From: Saussurea involucrata
Taxonomy: Eukaryota > Streptophyta > Magnoliopsida > Asterales > Asteraceae
Direction of reading: 5' to 3'
Length of the DNA: 64,000 bases
Assembly: GCA_033807775.1 (NCBI GenBank)
Contig: CM066313.1
Location: 88,475,484 to 88,539,483 of the forward strand
Shown: positions 43,744 to 56,115 of the stretch, in pieces
Layout: every line of letters starts with the position of its first letter
Position numbering within the stretch: the stretch's first letter is position 1
The notes under the pieces: generated by a model
The model's input: only the letters and a program-made list of their open reading frames with translations
What the model was told of the DNA's origin: nothing
Databases searched by the model: none
Program-made: the position numbers and the translations under genes

Positions 43744-44367
43744 GTATTGATATTTCAACTTCACTTTTTGTCACTTCTAGAGTGGATGGAGATGCGCCAT
43801 CATTTTAGTTTATTGAAAATTTACAATTTTCTTTTATGGTTTTTCATATATACACATTTTGAATGTATAGTTATTGATATAATATCAAGTACAAATCATT
43901 TTCCATGACTTAAAAGTACTATTTTTTATAATGTTCTGTTTTGGAGTTTCATATGGATCTGTCATTTGTTGATCTTAGAATCCATGTGTTTTGGTTTCGG
44001 TTTCATGTACTTTTTTGAGGTCTCAAAATGGGCATACATTGGCAGCAAGTTAAAACTGTTTATGAGAATCAAGTTTGTTTCTTATTCTGACTGTTGGTTT
44101 GCGTGAATATTTCTACAATGGTTGTTGGTCAGTGGCAATTTGTGTATAGATTACAGAAGTTGGTGTTTGGATGAAAAAGGTATACAAGGTTTATGTTTTG
44201 GAGGTTTATTTTTGCAATGGCCTTTGGCCATACTGCAAAATTTCTTTTGGTTATGTGCACTTTACAGATATATGCTGTTATGGAGATATTAGATTACATC
44301 GTTTTTCTGCCATTTGGGTCAAGAAACATGACTCGTGGCTGAACTAATGTTTTAGAATTGTGATTCA
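43744..44367 (+). other. Helitron 3-prime region
   Basis: AT-rich, intron-like, no recognised exon. Confidence 0.5.
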
Positions 44368-44398
44368 CCCGCGCTGCATCGCGCGGGTATACTGCTAG
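44368..44398 (+). terminator. Helitron 3-prime hairpin and CTAG terminus
   Basis: A 7-bp GC stem with a 6-base loop, 7 bases, then CTAG. In Helitrons the hairpin is thought to stop rolling-circle transfer. Confidence 0.85.
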
Positions 44399-44410
44399 TA
44401 TATATATATA

Positions 44411-44787
44411 GGGGTTAAATCATGTGAGGACCACAAATATGTTATAAACCGTGAGAACCGATATAAAAAATATGTTTTTACATGAATTTTTTTCATCAAA
44501 TGCTAGGATTTATTATATTTTACTTCAAGCATATATGTTTCATAATATGATAGTTTCACATGGATTTGTTTCACCATATGAATATTTTTTACGAGTATTT
44601 TTCATTTCACTAGGTGAAACAAAATTCGTTTTTCACATGTAAACTTATCATATGGTGAACACGAACATATGTGTAACAATATCTTAAATCATAGGTTTTG
44701 ATGAAAAAAATCATGTTAACAAAAATTTTTACATTGGTTCTCTCGGGTTTGTAACCTATTTGTGGTTCTCATTTGATTATCGTCCTC
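44411..44787. mobile_element. MITE family a, complete copy
   Basis: Left end GGGGTTAAATCATGTGAGGA then CCACAAATATGTTATAAACC. The right end is its imperfect complement (GGTTACAAACC, GAGAACCACAAATAG). Flanked by TA runs on both sides. No coding capacity. Confidence 0.75.
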
Positions 44788-44799
44788 TATATATATATA

Positions 44800-45295
44800 T
44801 ATATATGTTTACTTAATAAATATCGATGATTATCTTCTTAATTATCTAGCTAATTAACATTAATTTTCTTAAATTAGTGGATTAGAATGAATTTTACGGA
44901 TCTCACATATTTTTGAGTTTTAAATGGTTAAGCCCCCATATATGTATACACATCACACAGAGTCGACGATAAGGACCTTCCCCCTCCTTTTTTGTCGGCA
45001 CCACCACCACATGCACCCTCTCCTTTTTTGCCGGCACCAACTCTCATCGTCGGAGATAGGGGTGGAACACAAGCTTTAAAATCGCAGGGGCGGACCTTGT
45101 AAGACCAATTTGTCATTCAAACACACCTTGTAAGACCAATTTGTCATTCAAGTAGCTTGTTTAGCCGAATTCCCCCTATGGGGGACTTTTTAGGTTTTTG
45201 ATTGATTTTGGGATATTTTCAGTTTTTTGGTTGATTTCGAGGAATTTTTTAAGTTTTTGTGTTGATTCGATGGTTTTTTTTTGTATCTTTGTGTT
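44800..45295. other. Intergenic, no gene recognised
   Basis: Contains a 31-bp direct repeat (CCTTGTAAGACCAATTTGTC, near 45095 and 45126) and diverged TTTTTGTGTTGATTCGA phrases that introduce the next array. Confidence 0.5.
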
Positions 45296-46215
45296 GATTC
45301 GAGAGAATTTTTTGGGTTTTTTTCATTGATTTCAAGAGATTTTTTCGATTTTTTAGTTGATTTCGAGAGTAAATTTTGGTTTGTAAAGACTAGTATAAGA
45401 ACTTAAAACAAAAAAATAAATTATGCAAACAAATCAATGGAAACAAATGTAGAGTTATGACTAATATCAAATTTAGGGCAATCAACTAATAAACTAAAAT
45501 CAAATTTAGGGCAAAACTAATATCAAATTAAGGGCAATCAACTAATAAACTAAAATCAAATTTGATTCGAGAGAATTTTTTGGGTTTTTTTCATTGATTT
45601 CAAGAGATTTTTTCGATTTTTTAGTTGATTTCGAGAGTAAATTTTGGTTTGTAAAGACTAGTATAAGAACTTAAAACAAAAAAATAAATTATGCAAACAA
45701 ATCAATGGAAACAAATGTAGAGTTATGACTAATATCAAATTTAGGGCAATCAACTAATAAACTAAAATCAAATTTAGGGCAATCAACTAATAAACTAAAA
45801 TCAAATTTAGGGCAAAACTAATATCAAATTAAGGGCAAAACTAATATCAAATTAAGGGCAATCAACTAATAAACTAAAATCAAATTTGATTCGAGAGAAT
45901 TTTTTGGGTTTTTTTTGTATCTTTATGTTGATTCGAGAGAATTTTTTGGGTTTTTTTTCATTGATTTCAAGAGATTTTTTCGATTTTTTAGTTTATTTCG
46001 AGAGTAAATTTTGGTTTGTAAAGACTAGTATAAGAACTTAAAACAAAAAAATAAATTATGCAAACAAATCAATGGAAACAAATGTAGAGTTATGACTAAT
46101 ATCAAATTTAGGGCAATCAACTAATAAACTAAAATCAAATTTAGGGCAAAACTAATATCAAATTAAGGGCAATCAACTAATAAACTAAAATCAAATTTAG
46201 GGCAAAATCAAACTT
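45296..46215 (+). repeat. Higher-order tandem repeat, about three 270-300 bp units
   Basis: Each unit starts GATTCGAGAGAATTTTTTGG, passes through AAAGACTAGTATAAGAAC, and ends in one to four copies of a 35-40 bp subunit (ATCAACTAATAAACTAAAAT plus CAAATTTAGGGCA). Copies are almost identical, so expansion is recent. 46216-46606 has only AT-rich sequence. Confidence 0.85.
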
Positions 46216-46606
46216 ATCATAAATAGCTAATGCCTAAATTCACAATTTCATAATCAAACTTATCATAAATAGCTAACGCCTAATCAAACTTTCAAACAAA
46301 CAATGAAGCAAATATGCAATTGACAATGGTATTTTAAAATTTAAAAGTTAAATAAAATGAAAACAAACCTATGATTTAGGAGCTATGGATGTTGGAGGAT
46401 TGAGTTGTTGCTCTAACATTAAAAGTTTAAAACTTTGAGATTGAGATTTGAGAGATAGAAATTAAAAGTTTAAAACAAACCAAATAAGTTTAAAACAAAC
46501 CAAATCTCATTTTATTTTTTCTAATACATGACCAAGTAATTTATCCTATATGTAGTTGGAGAAAGCACAAGGCAGGCCTATAAGCCCTCCGCCCCTAGAA
46601 AGATTA

Positions 46607-47092
<486 letters not shown>

Positions 47093-47101
47093 ATGTACCG
47101 G

Positions 47102-47141
<40 letters not shown>

Positions 47142-47149
47142 TAATAAAG

Positions 47150-47345
47150 TTAAATACATAACAGGCCCCTATACTTCAACAATTTTACACAAAAACAAAA
47201 AAGGTGCAAACATGGGACAAAATGATGGACGGACGAAAATACCAACAGCTCTAACGAAAGTTTTTAGCGGAGTTAGTGACCAGATCCAACTTTCAAAGTA
47301 AAATTCAAACCATGAGGACCAAAACTTGATTTATGAAAGTATAAG
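47150..47345. repeat. Dispersed repeat, inverted relative to 37690-37915
   Basis: Shared phrases include ACGAAAATACC, GGAGTTAGTGACCAGATCC and GAGGACCAAAACTTGA. The superfamily is not assigned. Confidence 0.55.
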
Positions 47346-47994
47346 GGGTCGTTTACCAAACGCTTATCCTAGTAAGTACTTATCGGTAAAATTAACACTA
47401 TCATTTACTTAGAGCATCTCCAACAGCTTCCCTAAAATGGGGAAAATGGAGAAAATGAGGATTTTGGGCTAAAAATATGCTCCAACAGTTTCCCCAAAAT
47501 GGAGAAAGTTGGAGAGAGATAGTTTTTTTCTCCAAATATGGAGATTACTCCAAAAATGATTACCAATTCAGAGGACCAATAGGAAACTTTAAAAATAAAT
47601 ATGTAGAGAGATAAATAATATTTTAATACATAAATGGAATATTTTAATATTTTAATTAATGTTGGATTCTCCAAAATGGGGAAGCTGTTGGAGATGAATG
47701 TATATTTTTTTGCGGATTTTGGCTTTTGGTTCCCTATTTTGGAGAAATTATAGGGAAGCTGTTGGAGATGCTCTTACCGGGTAACATTTTAGTCCACCAA
47801 AACGCTATCGTATGCAACAATTTTCTCGGTAAGCGCTAACCGTAGTAAGAGTTTTCGCCGTCACTTACCGGGAAAGACTCTCGGTCCTTGCCTTGACTCT
47901 TACCGGGTAAGATTCTTGATCGTTGTCATATTCATTCGTAAGGTAATATGACTTGGTAAGTGCTTATCTAGGTAAGCGTTTGATAAACGGTCCC
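47346..47994. mobile_element. TIR element with GGGTCGTTTACCAAACGCTTA ends, split by a MITE
   Basis: Left GGGTCGTTTACCAAACGC and right GCGTTTGATAAACGGTCCC are inverted repeats. Inner CTTACCGGGTAA phrases recur. No clear target duplication was found, so the superfamily (possibly hAT) is open. Confidence 0.5.
47412..47773. mobile_element. PIF/Harbinger-type (Tourist-like) MITE, 362 bp, TSD TTA
   Basis: The terminal inverted repeat GAGCATCTCCAACAGCTTCC is perfect at both ends, and TTA is duplicated at 47409-47411 and 47774-47776. Its 3-bp target and ends are typical of plant Tourist-like MITEs. Confidence 0.88.
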
Positions 47995-48430
47995 TAAGTC
48001 ACATTTCAAAGAAATCCATAAACGTCGGGACCAAAATTGGAGTTTCTCTTTTATGTTATATATATAATCTAATATATAAATTAGAAATTAGAATCAATAT
48101 ATAAATCGTTGAAAGTTAAACCACAAAGTTATAAGGTCACATATGCTTCGATTATAAATATTGTTTATTTTGATATTTATATTAATATTCTGTACTAACC
48201 GTGCAAAGCCCGATGTTGTTTCCTATGACATATATATAGTTCGGTTCAAACGAGAAAAATACGTATTTAAAAGAATACGATAACCAGCAAAATCATATAT
48301 GATTTTACATTAACGTGCGAAAAAACCATTTTATAAATATATTCTCCAAATGTTGTTTATTTTGATATTTATATTAATATTTTGTACTTACTGTGCTAAG
48401 CGCACTGTTGTTTCCTAGGACATACACACA
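47995..48430. other. AT-rich intergenic DNA
   Basis: No gene. A direct repeat TTGTTTATTTTGATATTTAT occurs near 48161 and 48352, with a following CTTACTGTGC/CTAACCGTGC segment, indicating a small duplication. Confidence 0.5.
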
Positions 48431-48650
48431 CACACGTGAGAAGTGCCATTTTTTGTGAGAAGTGTGAGAAGTTCTTTTAAAACGTTGATCATTTTTTATT
48501 ACCTTCTCATGAATTGCGGCTTAAAAGGGAATTGGTCTGGTGTTAGTCCAGTCATCCAGTCATCCTAATGTTAGTCCATTTCTCATCCAATGGTTGATAA
48601 ACATTTCTCACGTTTCTCACCAAATTTGGCACTTCTCACCGGAACCCAAC
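48431..48650. mobile_element. MITE family c, copy 2
   Basis: CACGTGAGAAGTGCCATTTT at the left and GGCACTTCTCACCGGAACCC at the right, the same element as 46870-47092. Confidence 0.65.
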
Positions 48651-48865
48651 CATATATATACATATATATATAGACTTGGGATCATGTGAGACCAAAGGTT
48701 TTTCGTGAGACCGGTAAGACCAATTCTTAGCTGTTGGATTAGATCATCAAATTGATCAATGGTCTCAAGTTACACGGTGGCACTTTTGTAATTACTTTGA
48801 ACTCTTGTGGCTTTTATGAAACTTCAAACACCAGTTTTTTCATCGAGTTTCTACTAAGCTATTTC

Positions 48866-49000
48866 TCATCGTCGGCTATCTCATCAATTGAAGGGTTTGA
48901 TTCTCATCGTCGGCTATCTCATCGATTGAAGGGTTTGATTCTCATCGTCGGCTATCTTCTCATCGATTGAAGGGGTTTGATTCTCATCGTCGGCTATCAT
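48866..49000 (+). repeat. Tandem repeat TCATCGTCGGCTATCTCATC
   Basis: Four imperfect copies, 40-43 bp unit (TCATCGTCGGCTATCTCATC plus GATTGAAGGGTTTGATTC). Confidence 0.9.
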
Positions 49001-49015
49001 CGAGTATTACTCATT

Positions 49016-51175
49016 TTTTTTGCACAAAATAGGGTTTTCATTTCATTCGATTTCCCAAATGGTTTCTAGTAGATGAAATTAGGGTTTTAATCATTCAAAT
49101 TCGTTGGCCATTGCAGACGCTGCGTGCTTTGATCGTTTTCTGTTTCGACAAACACTTTCTAGAACAGGTGGTATGTTAACTTGTTGTTTTGAAACAGTCA
49201 TCAGATTCGTTTTATTTATGATTTTTTGTGTTTCATGATCGTTAGTGTGTATATGATGGAACCTGATCTCTATGGAATACTAGGGTTTGTTTGAGAATTA
49301 GGAACTCCGATTCCATGAGTTTGATGTGAAGTTAGAGGTAATTTAGTTCACAAATTTGAATCAGAAGCTCTTTGATTCCAGTTCTAGTACCAATTATGAA
49401 CCTCACATTTCATGCTCATTTTAGTTTTTGTGAGTTTGATTTGAAATTGGACCTAATTTAGTTCATCGATCAGATATGCATATACAAATTAAACATGATA
49501 TCAATAATTTTGCTTCACCATCAATCAGATGAATATGCATCGACATGATTTTGATGTGTCGTTTCTAAGAATTTCTCTATGTCTTTGAACAAAATCGCTT
49601 AGAGCTCCAAAATAAGTTATTTTCCTTAAATTATATAGTATTTGTTTTTCTTTTTCAAGATTCAAGCAAGCGGCCGGCGTTGACATATTCAAGTAGCTTC
49701 CAAGGTTCGTTTCCTCTTTTCTTAATTATTCTGATGATGTTGTTCGTTCTTCACCATTCAATTTCAATATACAATGATTTGGTTGATTTATGATATTATT
49801 TGCTAACTAATTGCATCTATAATTCTCGTGCTTATCTTCATATCTTTTCCTCGGGGATGGGTTTAGTTGCTAATTGCTCCATCTGCCTTTTTGTATTGTT
49901 TGTTAAACAATGGTTTCAATTATTTATATGAGGGCTACTGCTTGACTTGTGCATGCTTTGCAAAAGTTAATTATGCCATGCCACATTTCCATCTTGCAAA
50001 TGTTTTAATTTTTCTTCTTTTTGTAGGAGTTGCATTGCTAGCTAAGAGTTGGCTTCTATTCTAGGGTGGGTGTTGTTTTCCAAATCCTATGTGCAAGTAT
50101 CCACGTATCTTAATTCAATGTAGTCTAATTAATTAGTATCTATTTTAGTGTCAAATGGTTCTTACCCTCATATAATGAACAAACCTTCACTGCATATCTA
50201 TTGTGAAGGTTCACTTCATTTCACTCCCGACCAACTTACCTTTTATACATTATTTATAATTTAAGTTATTGGTATTTTAATATCGTAGACAATTATGGTA
50301 AGACAATGATGGTATTCAAATTCCTGGATAAAATAGATTGATAATGTTTCACTTGCCTAATAGATCAATAGTACTCCATGTTATAAAATTAAGTGGTTTA
50401 CAATTTCGATGGTTCAGGTTATAAAACTAAGTGGTATATAGATTAAGTGGTTTACAATATAGAAGGACCTACGTGATAGACGACTTAGGATCACATGAGA
50501 CTCGTGAGACCATAAAAATAGCACCGAACCTTCACAGCGAAGCACTGTGAAGGTAAACCTTCACATCGTTTTTGTTGTGAAGGTTCGAGTTTCTTTGTAC
50601 CTCAACTTGTGCTTCTATGTAAGTTTAGTTAAATTTAGGACATAACTCGATAATACTTCATTTCATTCAACATATAACTGTTAATTTCATGAACCTTCAC
50701 ATCCGAGTCGGTTTCTAATCCATTTTTTCCCTCATCCGAGTCGGTTTCTGATCCGTTTTTAGTTCAACCAAAATAAACCACTTGATAGTTTAACCAACTT
50801 TCGTGAGCAACATCTTTTCTAGTTTACTTCACTTAAATGTATGTCATATACATTAATCTATTGCTTATTCTAAGCGTTTGGTTATTAAAGCTTAAAGTTG
50901 AACAAATATAAGTGCACATCCATGCATTTATCCTTCATGAGCATATAATTTATGGGTTTGCATACTTTGTTGCTGAAATCATATTGGGTACAATAATAAA
51001 GACAAATGGGCGCAAATTAACAATATAGAAGGACCCACGTGATAGACGACTTAGGATCACATTAGACTCGTGAGACCATACAAATAGCACCGAACCTTCA
51101 CAGCGAAGCACCGTGAAGGTAAACCTTCACAGCGAAGCACCATGGGCCATAGTGGGGCTTATGTGAAAACAACTA
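49016..51175. other. TIR-element interior without recognised coding sequence
   Basis: Leader- and intron-like plant sequence. A direct repeat of about 105 bp (AATATAGAAGGACC, GTGATAGACGACTTAGGATC) occurs at 50456-50560 and 51022-51127. It starts like a MITE terminus and contains CCTTCACAGCGAAGC. Confidence 0.5.
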
Positions 51176-51207
51176 GTAAAATTGGGCCGAAATACGTATG
51201 ATTCCCG

Positions 51208-51949
51208 AGGAGTTCTTCATCAAGACATTAAAACATCGAACATTTTGGTGAATAATGACGGACAAGTGAAGATAGCAGATTTTGGTCTGGAGAATTTTCT
51301 TGCGTCAAAGAGCAGGCAACCGTTGACGAATCGTGTAGTGACAATGTGGTATCGTCCTCCTGAGCTCCTCTTAGGGTCGACTGATTATGGGACATATGTA
51401 GATATGTGGAGTGTAGGGTGTGTTTTTGCTGAACTTTTTATGGGTAGACCCATCCTCAAAGGAAGAATAGAGGTACTTTATACTTAGATTTAAAAGCTGG
51501 TTGTTTGGTTCTTGATTGGTTCTTAATCGAACCACATTTGCAGGTTGAACATTTGCCTAAAATATTCATGCTTTGTGGGACTCCCCCAGATGAATACTGG
51601 ACGAATTCGGCACTTCCTCTTGTTACAATGTTTAAACCCCGTAATGCTTACGAGAGCTCTCTTAGGGAAAAGTTTGAAGAACTCTCGAACAGTGTTGTGA
51701 ACCTAATCCAGACTCTACTTTCTGTAGAACCTGATAAGTGTGGGACTGCTACATCTGTTCTTGAATCTGAGGTAACACTTGTACTCTCGATATTAGAATC
51801 TCATGAATCAATCGTTTCTAATTGGGTGTGTTGATGTTTTGTTGATCTTTAGTATTTCAAGACAAAACCTTATGCTTGTGATCTTGCAAGCTTGCCTAAG
51901 TATCCACCAGCAAAGAGATAGATGCAAAGTTTCGAGAGGAAGCACATAG
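51208..51949 (+). pseudogene. CDK-like Ser/Thr kinase fragment (At1g54610-type), three exons
   Basis: Exons about 51208-51472, 51544-51771 and 51853-51949. They encode GVLHQDIKTSNILVNNDGQV, KIADFGLENFLASK, VVTMWYRPPELLLGSTDYGT, MWSVGCVFAELFMGRPIL and VEHLPKIFMLCGTPPDEYW, then YFKTKPYACDLASLPKYPP. This is the C-lobe of plant CDK-like kinases of the At1g54610 group. HRD is HQD, so the catalytic-loop arginine is lost; DFG and APE-type WYRPPE remain. A one-base deletion after PKYPP shifts the frame to a stop. The N-lobe is missing, so this is a transposon-captured fragment. Confidence 0.85.
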
Positions 51950-52623
51950 GTGAGTTTTCTTTTTCTTTGCATACAGTCAGGTGAATCTTACCCATAATGT
52001 TTTAATATCACACTACACTTGTTGTTACGGTGTTTAAATCTTAATGAACACACATGACGTAAATAGTCATTTTTAATGCGTGTTACTTTGTTTGCATTTC
52101 AACAGGCTCATTAAAATAGAAAAGTATGTGGTTAACAAAAAAAGTTGTTTCCAAAGTACAAAATTACTCTAGAGGAAGACAATGGAAAATATCTCAAACC
52201 TTCTTCTGCTTCTAAATGTTAAAATGAGATGAACGCTAAAGGTAACAACTGAATGAACCCTCAGTATAAGTTACTGTGCAAGTTAAGTGGTTTGTTGTTT
52301 AGATTTTTTAACTGATTATTTACTTTATCTTTGACGTAACTAGAAGAAACATAAGAAAATCATTGAAGTTCCTAAATTGCTTTGTGTCAAATAGTTCTTA
52401 CCCTCGTATTAAATGAACAAACCTTCACTGCAAACCTATTGTGAAGGTTCACTTGATTTCACTCAGGACCAACTTACCTTTACTACATTGTTTATAATTT
52501 GAGTTATTTGTATTTCAATACTGTAGACAGTTATGATGAGACAAGGATGATGTTAAAACTTCCAGTTGAAACAGATTGATAATACTTCATTTTCCTGATA
52601 CATCAATAGTACTCCATTTTATA
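51950..52623. other. TIR-element interior
   Basis: No exon recognised. 52390-52540 repeats, with changes, the stretch 50150-50300 (CTTACCCTC ... CCTTCACTGCA ... ATTGTGAAGGTTCACTT). Confidence 0.5.
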
Positions 52624-52862
52624 TAGACTTGAGATCCTGTGAGACCAAGGTATTTCCATGAGACCTGTGAGACAACAAAAATAACACTAAACCTTCACAA
52701 CAAAAGACTGTGAAGGTATTGTGAAGGTAAACCTTCACAGTGTTTTTGCTGTGAAGGTTTGATGATTTTCTTACCTTCACAATGAATTGCTGTGAAGTTT
52801 TAGTGTTATTTTGTGGGCTCACAGTCTCACGAAAACAAGTTGGTCTCACGTGAACCCAACCC
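52624..52862. mobile_element. MITE family b, complete, TSD ATTTTATA
   Basis: The ends TAGACTTGAGATCCTGTGAG and the complement of GTCTCACGTGAACCCAACCC are the ends of the large element around it. An 8-bp flank ATTTTATA is repeated at 52616-52623 and 52863-52870. The interior is an inverted array of AACCTTCACA / TGTGAAGGTT. It looks like a deletion derivative of the larger family. Confidence 0.75.
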
Positions 52863-53455
52863 ATTTTATAAAACATATACTTGAGCACTAAATGTTAGAT
52901 TTTCATGTTTATGTTCATCTTATTAACCAATTATAGTAAATTATATCTCCAAAGGACTAAAAGAATGTTTGTAACTTACATTGCTTCTCCTTTCATTTGA
53001 AACAAATAAACCTGCACATAATCTTTGTTGTGAAGGTTTAGTCTTATTTCTATACTTAGATGATGTCCGAACATAACCGTCATTTCACAAATGACCTTTC
53101 CTTGCTCATGATTCATTTCACGCATGGTCATCAACATATGTAGTGGGATCTCATTACTTGATAGATTGATGATACTTTAATTGATATTGAACGCGCACAG
53201 TTAGAACTTGGAATCAAGTGGAGATGATGAAGAGAAGTTGGAATCAAACGGACTCAAAATCAAGCCACAATTCCAAGGGAGCAAAAGGTATTAAATTGTT
53301 GAACTTTCCCAAATTTTGTCAAACAACTCTTACCCTCTTATCACATGAACAAACCTTCATAGAAAAGTTATGATAGAGATTCACTTTAGAACCAACTAAT
53401 TACCTTTTATATTGAAATTAAATTACGATATTATAACATATAAATTGGTTCTACT

Positions 53456-54787
53456 TGATAACGCCACTTTTTGGCGTTATTTTCAGTTCTCAAACCAGTG
53501 AGATTGGCTTGTAATCAAGTAGAAAGGCGTGCATTTTACGGTTTATCTAGTGAATTACGCAGGTTAGCTAAAAGGCGGCATACATCAAGAAAAGAAGCTA
53601 AGAAGAGCCCAAAACGAGTCAAAACGAAGCCTAACGGGAGCCCAAAAGCCAAGCCCAAGACCCGCGACCGAACCAGGACCCGAACCGCGAACCAGAAAAC
53701 GACCCGCGCCCTAAAAAGGACACGCGCGACTTGCCACGCGACTTGCAAGTCGCGTAAGTCTCTGTTTGTCGATTTTCAGCTATATTTTCCGGGTTTTAGG
53801 TCATTCGTTCGGTATCCAGTTTTCACACGACGGCCAGAGCAGTCCCGGGGGCGATTTTCAGAGTCGAGTGACACCCGTTGGAGCCACGACAGAGGATCAA
53901 TCGAGGATACATTCACGACGCAAAGTAGATTCAATCACGGGAGAAGGGAGTTCATCACTTTATCTTTCACAATCACCACGATCACCGTTACTATGTTTTC
54001 ACACGTTTTCGTTTTCCTTTCTCTTGTATTTGAATCCCCCAACATCATGAACTAATCTTTAGATGTTGGGGGTTGGATTGAATTAGGTTTGAACATTTAG
54101 ATGGATGACGAGTGACTTTTATCAGTTTTTCCGATTTAATGAATGCATGTGATTTTGCTCTTAATGCTATTATGAATCTGGCCAATTTATGATTGAATTG
54201 TTGTTGCTAATTGAGTTCGAGAGAATTAATTATCAAAAAGAATTGGAAATCACACGCCTAAGGTAAGACAGGATAGAGATATACCGAGTAAATCTTAGTC
54301 TCATTATAATCTTGTGCTTAATGTGTTTTGAACTACATAGGGTGAGATCGAGAGATTTAACTTATGTTGTCAAGATAAAATTCATGGTAATTTGTAAAAG
54401 AACCGTGCATTACGAATATAACCGTTGTAACTCGAGAGAGAATAATGGTTAGATCAAGATTGGGTATTCTTTAACGGAAATAACTGGTACTTGTTTTAAG
54501 TCTGATATTCATATGTGAAAACCTAAGGATTTCCAACCCTCAACTGCTTTCTCTATCTGAATTCCAAATTGTTCATTGTCTGTCTTGTGTTTCTTTATTT
54601 TCTGAACTTAGTAGTTTAATACAAACCATCTCTAAATTCGACAGTCCAGTTAATAGCAATTATAGTAATTGTGATATTTAGTTCCTAGTTCCCCGTGATT
54701 CGATACTCGTACTTCTCTAAGTACTATTATTTGACTTCGACCCGTACACTTGAGGTGAGATTTACGGGGAGTGAAACCCACGTATCA
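53456..54787 (+). repeat. 5-prime LTR of the Athila-type element
   Basis: Begins with a perfect hairpin AACGCC-ACTTTTT-GGCGTT. Contains the CGCGACTTG inverted-repeat cluster at 53729-53757. The long frame 53471-54055 is within the LTR and is not considered a gene. Confidence 0.9.
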
Positions 54788-54793
54788 AGTTTT

Positions 54794-54812
54794 TGGCGCC
54801 GTTGCCGGGGAA
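54794..54812 (+). other. Primer-binding site, Athila type
   Basis: TGGCGCCGTTGCCGGGGAA, 6 bases after the LTR, the usual Athila/Tat-lineage primer site. Confidence 0.9.
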
Positions 54813-54945
54813 CTAGTTGTAGCTAATAGCACTACCATCTATACGTGCTATTAGATTGGGCATTTTCTTTTCTTGTTATTTTTCCATCACTTTCATTTTT
54901 TGGATTATTGACTTTGCTTTCTTCTTTTCAGGTACCACTTGGTTT

Positions 54946-56115
54946 ATGCCAAGGACAACCCGAGGAAAAGAGATCGAACAATTTGATTCGGAGATCGAAA
55001 GAACCGCCCGTCGTCTACGAAAAGAGGCGAAAGCTAAGCGAAATCTGAAATTCGAGATGTCCGACGACGAGAGACCACCTCCGCGCAATGATCCTCCACC
55101 TCGCCGCAATAATCCACCACCACCTCCGGAAAGAGTTCTGATGCGGTCGTTTGCCAACACAAATGTGGCAGCGGCCCGCATAGGTATTCAACCACCTACC
55201 ACTGCGGCTAACTACTTCGAGATAAAGCCGAGCACCATCGTAATGGTGCAGCAAAACCAATATGGAGGAGCACCGACCGAAGATCCTCACGCTCATCTCT
55301 GGGCTTTCGAGGGCATTTGCAGCACCTTCAAGATCAACGGGATGGAGGAGAACGCAATCAAACTGAGGTTGTTCAGTTTTTCTTTAAAAGGTCGAGCTGA
55401 AATATGGATAGAAGGCCTACCGTCAGATCAGATCACTACTTGGGCACAGTTGAAAGCAGCCTTCCTCCAAAAGTTTTTCCCACCGAGCAGAACCGCCCAA
55501 CTAATGGCGGAGATCACCCATTTTTCTCAATGGGATCAGGAAACATTATATGAGGCTTGGGAGCGTTATAAGGACATGATCAAGAAGTGTCCTCATCATG
55601 GGCTACAAGGATGGGTCATCATCCAGACCTTCTTCAGTGGACTCCACCCGCAATTTAAGAACGACATCACTATTGCCGCGGGTGGAGCACTAATGGACAA
55701 GTCGTATGAGGAAGCGTGTGAGCTGATTGAGAACTTGGCCGAACATAGTTTCTCCACTCCGAGATCAGCGATAAGACGAGTTGCAAGTATCCAAGAGAGT
55801 AATGAGCTGAATGAACTGAAAGCTCAACTGGCCTTCATCACAAATCAGATGAATAGAGGAATTCCGGAAGCACCCGAGCAAGTTCAATATATGCAAAACC
55901 GGAATCATCAGCCGAGGAACGACCCGTTCTCCAACACGTATAACGAAGGGTGGAAAAATCACCCAAATTTCTCGTGGAGTCAACCCGGTCAACAGCCAGG
56001 TAATTTTTCTAACTCCTCAAATTCTTCTAATGCTAATAATGCTTATCGTCCTCCAGGCTCTAATGCTAATAATGCTTATGTTCAAGAGAGAAGAAACCGG
56101 GGCTGGAGGAGATGA
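54946..56115 (+). pseudogene. Athila-type gag
   Basis: The first in-frame ATG after the leader (54946, MPRTTRGKEIEQ) is chosen as start; a CTTTTCAG acceptor-like site lies just before it. A Pro-rich region (DPPPRRNNPPPPPE) precedes the gag core: DPHAHLWAFEGICSTF, LRLFSFSLKGRAEIWIEGLP, FLQKFFPPSRTAQL, WERYKDMIKKCPHHGL and FFSGLHPQFKNDI, all typical of Athila gag. The Asn/Ser-rich tail ends at a TGA where the frame is shifted by one base relative to the downstream part. Confidence 0.9.

Larger units (their letters stand above)
38827..44398 (+). mobile_element. Helitron with captured gene fragments
   Basis: The 3-prime end is diagnostic: hairpin CCCGCGC-TGCATC-GCGCGGG (44368-44387), 7 bases (TATACTG), then CTAG at 44395-44398 followed by T. 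That is the plant Helitron CTRR terminus inserted before T. The 5-prime end is placed at TCTATACTACATTTATATGC, preceded by A, but TCTATA repeats make it uncertain by tens of bases. Inside are plus-strand exons from at least three unrelated host genes with their introns. No Rep/helicase is seen, so it is non-autonomous. Confidence 0.75.

Noticed and set aside
44928..45116. 62-codon minus-strand frame, Gly-rich
   Set aside because: Short, compositionally biased and without context or domain.
51208..51949. A working CDK-like kinase gene
   Set aside because: There is no N-lobe, HRD is changed to HQD, and the last exon is frameshifted. The fragment lies in a TIR element.
53471..54055. 194-codon plus-strand frame
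   Set aside because: It lies wholly inside the Athila 5-prime LTR and is repeated at 59481-60077. Composition follows the LTR and no domain is recognised.
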